Positions 15,240 through 20,462 of a DNA stretch of 20,462 bases are shown one piece after another. Source of the DNA: CAYPOY01 sp964412395 (GTDB lineage Bacteria; Chloroflexota; Anaerolineae; B4-G1); NCBI GenBank assembly GCA_964412395.1, contig CAYPOY010000065.1, positions 1 through 20,462 of the forward strand, written 5' to 3'. Position 1 is the first letter of the stretch. Each line of letters opens with the position of its first letter. The notes under the pieces were generated by a model. That model saw nothing but the letters and a program-made list of their open reading frames with translations. It searched no databases and was not told the DNA's origin. The translations under genes were made by a program, and so were the position numbers.

Positions 15240-17348
15240 CTATTCCAGCGGAACCAGCGCCTCCACGGCGGGCAGGAAGACCGCCTCATACAGCACGTCG
15301 CTCTCATTGGGTGCGCTCCGCAGTATCACGATAAGCGTCAACCCTTCGCTCTCCGCGAGCGCGAGATCCCTGGAGACGCCCTGAACTTGGAAAGTGTAGA
15401 GTGACCAAGTGAGGTCGTTTGCCTCACGTGCGCCGGTGCTTTCTGGCCTTTCCGCCAAACCATACTGCTCGGTGACAATATCTAGGAAGTCTTCGGCGCT
15501 CATAGGCACAACGTCCAAAAGCAGCACGGCCATGTCTACCGCAGAGCTGGCACGGGCAAAGATGCCGCGCTGTACCTCGGTCCAGCCCATCGGCACCGCA
15601 CCGCTGATGGCCAACTCTTCACTGGTGAACGGCTCCAGCTCAATGTCGGCAGCTTCCATCGGCACGACGAACGAGGCGATCTCCAACACGGCGATGCAGG
15701 CGTCGTCGGGTGCGGTCGCGGGGTCATCAAGGAAGGCGAGCATCATGCTGCGCGGACAATCGCCGAAACTGACGCCGTGCCCCATGCCGGGGTACTCGAA
15801 GAAGTAGCTGTTCGTCAGCGTTTCGGCGGCCCGTTGCCCCCAGCCCGGCGGCACGATTGGGTCGTACTCGCCCGTCATGATGAGCGTCGGGATGTCGCTC
15901 GTGACCGGCTCGTTTTCGCGAGCGTCGGCCTGGCCCACACCCCAATTCGGGCACACGGCATAAGCCAGCCCGCCGACCTCAAAGCCCGCAAAGAACCCGG
16001 CGAACTCGGGGTAGCCAGCCACAGCGTCTTCAAATTCTCCCCACGTGCTGAACAGAATCTCTTCGTTGCACAGCACCGAGAAGTACATCCCCCAGCTTCG
16101 GATGTCTTGCCGCAGAATACCAGACATTGCGGTCGGCACAAACGAGGTGAAGGTTTCTTCGCCGGCGTCGTAGATGGCCTGCGGCAGCAACGGCCTCATC
16201 GCGGTGTTATAGAGCGACCGGAACACCAGCTCAGTCAGGCCATCGCCATCCAACAACTTTGTGTAGCTTTCGCGGGTCAAGGGGTGGATGACCTCAAAGC
16301 TCGTCGTGCTTTCGTTCAATTGGTCCACCGTGCCGAATAGAATGGTACGTAGGTCGGGGTAAGCGGCGTTGCAAGCATCGTCGTCGGCGCATTCCTTGGT
16401 CAGGACAGTTAAGGCCCGGTCGAAGCTGCTCGGCGTATCAAGGTAGATGTTCACTTCGGGCCCGTAAGGTGCATCGAGCACAACGCTGCGCACCCCTTCC
16501 GGGAAGTCGCGCATCACGCCCAGGGCCAGGCGCGTCCCATAGGAGCTGCCGTACAGGTTCACTTGATCATAGCCCAGTGCGAGGCGCAGGTCGTTCACGT
16601 CAGCGGCGTTGGCGACGGTGTTGTAGGCCGACAGGTCGGCGACCATGCTCAAGTCTTCCGCGCAGGCCATGAACGCTTCCACTTTGCGGTCCAATATCTC
16701 CTGGGCGGTGAGTAGTTCGCCATCTACTTCGAAGTCGAGCAAGTCCAGGTAAAGTTCGGTGAACGCCGGGCAGTCGAGTGCCGGTTCGGAGAAGCCGACG
16801 CCGCGCTGGTCAAACAGGATGATGTCCCGATTGGCGGCGAAGATCGGCCCGAAATAGGCATCAAAGTTCGGTGCGCGTATTTCCAGAGGGCTGCCGCCAG
16901 GGCCGCCCTCTAGGTAGATGATGGGGTCGGGTTCGGGTGCGCCGTCGGGGTAGCGGAAGATGGCGACGGCGAGGCGGATATCGCGGCTGTCGGGGTCGGC
17001 GCGGTCCTCGGGTACGATCAGATAGCCGCACTCGACGGTTTCGCCTTCCGCGTGACCGGAGGGCAATTCAAAGGGACAGGGCCCTTCCTCAAACGTCGCT
17101 ACGGGTTCCGCCCACGGCTCCTCCGTCGGGGTCGGTTCGACAGTGGCAGTTGGTTCCGGTGCTACCTCAGTCGGCGTAGCGGTCTCAGTCGCTGTGGGCG
17201 TTGCCTTCTCGCCGCACGCCGCCATCCCCAGGAGCATGGTTAGCAAGATCAACAGGGTAAGGATCTTGAATTTCGTCGCCTTTTTCCTCCTTCTTTTTGT
17301 TGATGATAGTCGGTTTGTATCTGTTTGTGATACGGTTGTGCTGATCAT
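15240..17348 (-). CDS. TAP-like alpha/beta-hydrolase lipoprotein (tripeptidyl aminopeptidase type)
   Basis: 702 aa from the ATG at 17348, which has AAAAGGAG 9 bases upstream. A GTG at 17390 would add 14 residues and lacks such a site. The first 26 residues equal the leader ORF found before the other hydrolase; then comes a lipoprotein signal (FKILTLLILLTMLLGMAAC) and a Thr/Pro linker (ATPTEVAPEPTA). In frame numbering from 17348: the oxyanion stretch LEGGPGGS near 146, nucleophile elbow GSSYG at 267-271 (Ser269), the acid in MTGEYDPIVP, and His in PGMGHGVSF. Known relatives cleave N-terminal peptides or esters outside the cell. After the TAP domain about 170 further residues have no clear match. 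At the position of the serine hydrolase's ATG this gene has ACG, so the leader seems to supply the start. The ABC ATPase gene follows. Confidence 0.85.
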   Translation of the reverse strand: MISTTVSQTDTNRLSSTKRRRKKATKFKILTLLILLTMLLGMAACGEKATPTATETATPTEVAPEPTATVEPTPTEEPWAEPVATFEEGPCPFELPSGHAEGETVECGYLIVPEDRADPDSRDIRLAVAIFRYPDGAPEPDPIIYLEGGPGGSPLEIRAPNFDAYFGPIFAANRDIILFDQRGVGFSEPALDCPAFTELYLDLLDFEVDGELLTAQEILDRKVEAFMACAEDLSMVADLSAYNTVANAADVNDLRLALGYDQVNLYGSSYGTRLALGVMRDFPEGVRSVVLDAPYGPEVNIYLDTPSSFDRALTVLTKECADDDACNAAYPDLRTILFGTVDQLNESTTSFEVIHPLTRESYTKLLDGDGLTELVFRSLYNTAMRPLLPQAIYDAGEETFTSFVPTAMSGILRQDIRSWGMYFSVLCNEEILFSTWGEFEDAVAGYPEFAGFFAGFEVGGLAYAVCPNWGVGQADARENEPVTSDIPTLIMTGEYDPIVPPGWGQRAAETLTNSYFFEYPGMGHGVSFGDCPRSMMLAFLDDPATAPDDACIAVLEIASFVVPMEAADIELEPFTSEELAISGAVPMGWTEVQRGIFARASSAVDMAVLLLDVVPMSAEDFLDIVTEQYGLAERPESTGAREANDLTWSLYTFQVQGVSRDLALAESEGLTLIVILRSAPNESDVLYEAVFLPAVEALVPLE

Positions 17349-17510
17349 TTGATGTCTCTCCTTTTGTGTTTTGGCTAGATCATCCGTCACAGTTCAACTG
17401 CCAGGGATCTCTTCCAGGTCGGGCTCGACGCGATTGACGGAGAGCAGCGGCAGGCCCAGATTCCGTATCTTGATGAGCAGGCCGTGCAAGGCAGGCTGGT
17501 CGGTGAGGGG
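17211..17510. repeat. Duplicated cassette, copy 2
   Basis: Partner of 10873-11170. Shared blocks include TACGGTTGTGCTGATCATTT, TTGATGAGC with GCCGTGCAAGGCAG, and CTTCCAGGTCGGGCTCGA. Here the upstream small gene is whole and the leader is fused to the downstream enzyme. The coding part just downstream (about 17127-17210) is in turn similar to the linker of the lipoprotein gene at about 9278-9383. Confidence 0.75.
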
Positions 17511-17696
17511 GCCAGTCAGCACTGTGGTACTGTCTTCCTCATGGGTTATGGCCAACCCATCGAGCCATTCGGACCAACTGTTGTCAAGGTGACCTTCGAC
17601 CCTGATTTGATAGACTTTACCCTCTGCAGGGCATTTGCGATCCTTTTCGCTGACAGTGTTGCCTTCGATCGGTGTTTGTCTACGGCCTTTATTCAC
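17394..17696 (-). CDS. Small conserved hypothetical protein, head of the island
   Basis: 100 aa from the GTG at 17696, chosen because GGGGAGGG lies 7 bases upstream and because a TTG further out (17765) precedes the predicted promoter -10. The conserved core reads YQIRVEGHLDNSWSEWLDGL, then TVLTGPLTDQPALHG and LLIKIRNLGLPLLSVNRVEP. The ends suggest a small alpha/beta fold with two strands and one helix. I recognise it as a type common in Chloroflexota but know no function. There is no signal peptide or metal motif. It lies 45 bases before the hydrolase start, under a promoter with an overlapping palindrome. A 3' fragment of a second copy lies at 11050-11170. Confidence 0.75.
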   Translation of the reverse strand: MNKGRRQTPIEGNTVSEKDRKCPAEGKVYQIRVEGHLDNSWSEWLDGLAITHEEDSTTVLTGPLTDQPALHGLLIKIRNLGLPLLSVNRVEPDLEEIPGS

Positions 17697-17712
17697 GCTG
17701 TGGCCCTCCCCG

Positions 17713-17732
17713 TACTTGAGTTGCCTCAAGTA
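17713..17732. promoter_or_regulatory. Palindromic operator candidate
   Basis: TACTTGAG (17713-17720) and CTCAAGTA (17725-17732) form a perfect 8-bp inverted repeat with a 4-base centre. It overlaps the downstream part of the -10 box at 17734-17729, so a bound dimeric repressor would block RNA polymerase. No repressor gene of matching type is adjacent. Confidence 0.55.
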
Positions 17733-17758
17733 TACCAGTAAACCAGGGGGGATGTCAG
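17729..17758 (-). promoter_or_regulatory. Promoter for the accessory island
   Basis: CTGACA (17758-17753) and TATACT (17734-17729) with an 18-base spacer and a TG one base before the -10 (extended -10). Transcription would start near 17722, just before the GTG at 17696, and could run through the hydrolase and ABC genes. Confidence 0.6.
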
Positions 17759-17776
17759 CGACCAAAAGGCGTATTA

Positions 17777-17799
17777 GGGGGTTTATTGGGGGGTTTATT
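17777..17799. repeat. Tandem GGGGGTTTATT repeat
   Basis: Two adjacent copies of GGGGGTTTATT (the second with one more G), 19-41 bases upstream of the -35 box of the island promoter. This could be an activator site or a simple slippage repeat. Confidence 0.35.
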
Positions 17800-17826
17800 T
17801 GGAGAGGACTTGTGCGCGCCAGCAGT

Positions 17827-17869
17827 AAAAACGCCCCGTCGTCAGCCTTGGCAGGCTGACGACGGGGCG
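17827..17869 (-). terminator. Rho-independent terminator of the LuxR-type gene
   Basis: A perfect 16-bp stem (17832-17847 with 17854-17869), GC-rich, loop TTGGCA, followed on the minus strand by TTTTT (17831-17827). It lies 20 bases after the regulator's stop and separates it from the island promoter. It is one of the strongest terminators in the window. Confidence 0.88.
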
Positions 17870-17889
17870 CTAACCAGGCAACGCCAGCA

Positions 17890-20409
17890 TCACAACAGAC
17901 TTAATTCCCTCGCGCGGGCCACGGCCTCGGTGCGCTTGTAGACGTTCAACTTGCCGTAGATGTTGTTGATGTGCTTCTTGACCGTGCCAAGCGCCAGAAA
18001 AAGCTCTTCGGCAATCTCCCGGTTCGACAGGCCGGCCGCGAGGAGCCGCAACACCTCGAGTTCGCGCTCGCTGAGAGGCTCAATGAGAAGGGGAGAGGGG
18101 CGAGGGAGTGAGGGGGAAGCAGCTTCTTCGAATGCTGCCAACAGTTTGCCCACATAGTCCAACACCATGCCACGGGATGCAGCAGTGCGTAGCAATGCCG
18201 CCATTGGCGCACCCTCATCGATGAAGGTCCGCACGTATCCTTCCGGCTTGGCGAGGGAGAGGGCGCGTTCCAATGCGGTCAGAGCCTGGTCTACCTCACC
18301 CTGCACTTGCAAGGCCATCGCCTGCAGGACCAGAACCTGGATCACAACCAACATCGCTCCCGCCGCTTCCGTCATCTTTAACAGCCGCGCCAGCAACCCC
18401 AAGGCTTCATCCAGCCTGCCTTGGGCGATGAGTACCCGGGCGAGGACGCTGTATTCACTCACGTCCCGGAAACTGAGTTCATCGTCAACACTCAACCCGC
18501 TCTCCTGCGCCCAACGGGACGCCGCTGTCAGGTTCCCCTGCGCCAACCACAGACGTGCCTGGTGAGCTGCCATATGGGCACCGAACCACGGTGATAGACC
18601 GCTCGCGGCCTGCCTGGCCTTGTGGATCGCGTCTAGCGCGTCATCTGCATCCCCGATCGCCTGGAGTGCTCTCGCCAGACGCCGGTAGCCAAATGCCAAA
18701 CCCTCTGGCCACCCCCATTGCTCACACAGCTCGAGGCCTTCCCTCGCGTGGCGCAACGTGGCCTCCAGGTCGTTCCACTCGCACAGCACCTGACCAATGA
18801 GGTAGTATCCGGACCCTGCGATCGGCAATCGCCGCCCACCCTGTCTAACATATTCGTCGGCAAGCAGCAGCGCATCCTGGCAGGTAGCAACCGTCTTGTG
18901 AAGCTGGCCTTGCACGAACTGTAGTGCGGCCAAGTCGTAAAGAGCATCCACGACCACGTGGCTATCACCGGCTGCCTGGCTGATGGCAATGGCCTCGGCA
19001 CATGCCTGAGCGGCTGCCACAAGATCACCGCTCCATCGGAGCACAGTGCCCAGCAGCCCCGCAGAAAGACCGCGCACCGCCAAGTCTTCCTCGGGCAATT
19101 GTTCGAGGGCCTCACGAGCGAGCTCTGCGGAACCTAACATATCTCCCCTGAGCGCTGCGACGTAGGCGCGAATAGCGGCGATATGGCCTGCTATGTGCTT
19201 CCCTTCAGCACGCTGCGCGTTGTCAAAGCGATCCAGTGCTGTCTCCGCGTCTTGCAGCCCTGGTTCGACACCATCCAACTGACCGGCATACACCAGTGCC
19301 CAGGCGTGAGATACACGCAGCCAAGGGTGGGAGCGCACCACCTCGTCGGGCAGCGCTTCCAGCCACCCCGCCGCGGTCGTCAACTCACCGTGATAAATCA
19401 TAGCCAGAGCATTTTCCTCGACCAGACGCGCCACCCGTTCGACATCACCAGCCGCCAACGCATGGCTCACCGCATCAGCGATCAGCCCGCTCTTCTCGTA
19501 CCACTCGCTCGCCTGGCGGTGCAACGCAGATAGGAGGTCGGGTTGTGTCGTGCTCAGTCGTTTGCGCAGCAGATCGGCAAAGAGATGGTGATAGCGATAC
19601 CACTGCCGCTCGTCATCCAGTGGGACGATGAACAGATTGGCAGCATCCAACTGCTCCAGCATTTCCTGACCGCCTGGGGTGAGCTCAGCCGAACCGTTGC
19701 CCTGGCCGGTGACGGCGTCGCACAGGGAGCCGGTCAAGCGATCAAGGATGGCTGTTTGTAGTAGGAAAGTCTGAACGCTTTCGGGCTGCTGCAGGAGAAC
19801 TTCGTCGGTGAGATAGTCCAGGATGTAGCGGTGGCTGCCGGTAAAGGCCGCGATGAAGCCAGCGATGTGCTCTTTGCCCCGTCCCTGCATTGAGAGCGCC
19901 GCCATTTGCAGGCCCACGATCCAGCCTTCGGTGCGCGCCTCCAGGGCGGCGACGTCCTCCGCCGAGAGGTCCAGGCCCATCACTTCGTTGAGGAGAGCAG
20001 CGGCTTCATCGGGTGTGAAGCGCAGGTCGGCGGTGCGCAGTTCGGTCAACTGGCCCCGGCCACGCAGGCGACTCAGGGGCAGGGGTGGGTCGGAGCGGCT
20101 GGCGATGACCAGGTGCATCTGAGGTGGCAGATGGTCGAGCAGAAAGGCGAGGGCGTCGTGGATGGGTTGCGCTTCGATCACATAGTAGTCGTCGAGGACT
20201 GGAGCAAAACCGTCTGGGGCGACTGCGATTTCATTGATCAAGGTGGTCAGGATCGCCTCGATATATGGCGGCTGGGAGGATCGGAGCATCGCCAGGCTAG
20301 CTTCGCCTATGTCAGCTTCTACGGTCTGCAAGGCGGCGACAAAGTAGGCCAGGAAGCGGGCCGGGTCGTTGTCCCCTTCGTCCAGCGAGAGCCAGGCGAC
20401 ACGAACCAA
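17890..20409 (-). CDS. MalT-like LuxR-family transcriptional regulator, 5' part missing
   Basis: 839 aa readable from a TTG at 20409. Residues 5-17 (AWLSLDEGDNDPA) are the typical region after the P-loop of MalT/LAL ATPases. DDYYVIEAQPIHDAL and HLVIASRSDPPLPLSRLRGRGQL fit the rest of the NTPase domain. A winged-helix part follows, then a long TPR-like helical region (about 330-740), and a C-terminal LuxR helix-turn-helix from about 775 (LSERELEVLRLLAAGLSNREIAEELFL...TVKKHINNIYGKL). The Walker A motif should lie before residue 1, but an in-frame TAA (20415-20413) interrupts the reading there. The TTG start has no good ribosome site. Either the gene is a pseudogene or it makes a protein without the ATP-binding loop. 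It could regulate the island, as such genes often sense small ligands. Confidence 0.85.
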   Translation of the reverse strand: MVRVAWLSLDEGDNDPARFLAYFVAALQTVEADIGEASLAMLRSSQPPYIEAILTTLINEIAVAPDGFAPVLDDYYVIEAQPIHDALAFLLDHLPPQMHLVIASRSDPPLPLSRLRGRGQLTELRTADLRFTPDEAAALLNEVMGLDLSAEDVAALEARTEGWIVGLQMAALSMQGRGKEHIAGFIAAFTGSHRYILDYLTDEVLLQQPESVQTFLLQTAILDRLTGSLCDAVTGQGNGSAELTPGGQEMLEQLDAANLFIVPLDDERQWYRYHHLFADLLRKRLSTTQPDLLSALHRQASEWYEKSGLIADAVSHALAAGDVERVARLVEENALAMIYHGELTTAAGWLEALPDEVVRSHPWLRVSHAWALVYAGQLDGVEPGLQDAETALDRFDNAQRAEGKHIAGHIAAIRAYVAALRGDMLGSAELAREALEQLPEEDLAVRGLSAGLLGTVLRWSGDLVAAAQACAEAIAISQAAGDSHVVVDALYDLAALQFVQGQLHKTVATCQDALLLADEYVRQGGRRLPIAGSGYYLIGQVLCEWNDLEATLRHAREGLELCEQWGWPEGLAFGYRRLARALQAIGDADDALDAIHKARQAASGLSPWFGAHMAAHQARLWLAQGNLTAASRWAQESGLSVDDELSFRDVSEYSVLARVLIAQGRLDEALGLLARLLKMTEAAGAMLVVIQVLVLQAMALQVQGEVDQALTALERALSLAKPEGYVRTFIDEGAPMAALLRTAASRGMVLDYVGKLLAAFEEAASPSLPRPSPLLIEPLSERELEVLRLLAAGLSNREIAEELFLALGTVKKHINNIYGKLNVYKRTEAVARARELSLL

Positions 20410-20462
20410 CGGTTAGAGTCGCCCCCAGCCCGCGACCCAATCGCTCAGCCGCGGGGGAGTTC
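20410..20462 (-). pseudogene. Upstream part of the LuxR regulator, in frame across a TAA
   Basis: In the same minus-strand frame as the regulator the edge of the window reads PRLSDWVAGWGRL, then TAA, then PLVRVAWLSL. The words LSDWVAG and VAWLSLDEG are neighbours in related MalT-like proteins, so the stop sits inside the ancestral gene. The rest of the N-terminus is outside the window. Confidence 0.6.

Noticed and set aside
17349..17390. GTG at 17390 as start of the alpha/beta hydrolase
   Set aside because: No ribosome site upstream, while the ATG at 17348 has AAAAGGAG at 9 bases and matches the leader start in the other cassette.

Overview
The window looks like a chromosomal piece of a Chloroflexota (Anaerolineae-like) bacterium. 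This is inferred from the mix of protein types rather than from a marker gene: an alkyl-DHAP-synthase-like flavoenzyme next to a glycerol-3-phosphate dehydrogenase, a UlaG-like MBL-fold protein, an FmdB zinc ribbon, a MalT-type LuxR giant, and lipoproteins with Thr/Pro 'PTPTxxP' linkers. The DNA is fairly GC-rich, with strong Shine-Dalgarno sites and ordinary sigma70-like promoters. No tRNA, rRNA or CRISPR array was seen.

Left part (1-7510), mostly housekeeping. A two-gene operon encodes a FAD-linked oxidase of the alkyldihydroxyacetonephosphate-synthase type and an FAD glycerol-3-phosphate dehydrogenase. A separate promoter then drives an MBL-fold protein that appears to have lost its metal ligands, and a membrane-anchored TPR protein. 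A 150-bp MITE-like inverted-repeat element lies between the TPR gene and a small alpha/beta-barrel-like gene. After a hairpin terminator come a divergent FmdB-type zinc-ribbon gene and yifB/comM, each with a recognisable promoter.

Middle and right part (7537-17765), an accessory island read leftward. Its head is a small conserved gene with a promoter and an overlapping palindrome. In transcription order there follow a TAP-like alpha/beta-hydrolase lipoprotein, an ABC ATPase, three tandem ABC-2 permease genes, a membrane-anchored class-C-type serine hydrolase, a short lipoprotein and a cytoplasmic serine hydrolase. Only the first of the three permeases is intact: the second has an out-of-frame internal deletion, and the third has a UGA at a conserved Trp position plus a start-region frameshift. 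A cassette of about 300 bp (3' end of the small gene + leader ORF + lipoprotein signal sequence) occurs twice, in front of two unrelated hydrolases. In one copy the leader is an ATGA-coupled 24-codon ORF; in the other it is fused in frame to the enzyme. A relic of an IS4-like transposase cuts off the short lipoprotein gene. The island therefore looks like a mosaic, partly decaying secreted-hydrolase/ABC-exporter locus, not a simple operon.

Right edge (17832-20462). A hairpin terminator and then a MalT-like LuxR-family regulator on the minus strand. Its 5' end, with the ATP-binding P-loop, is outside the window. An in-frame TAA precedes the readable part, so the regulator may be broken or may restart at an internal TTG.
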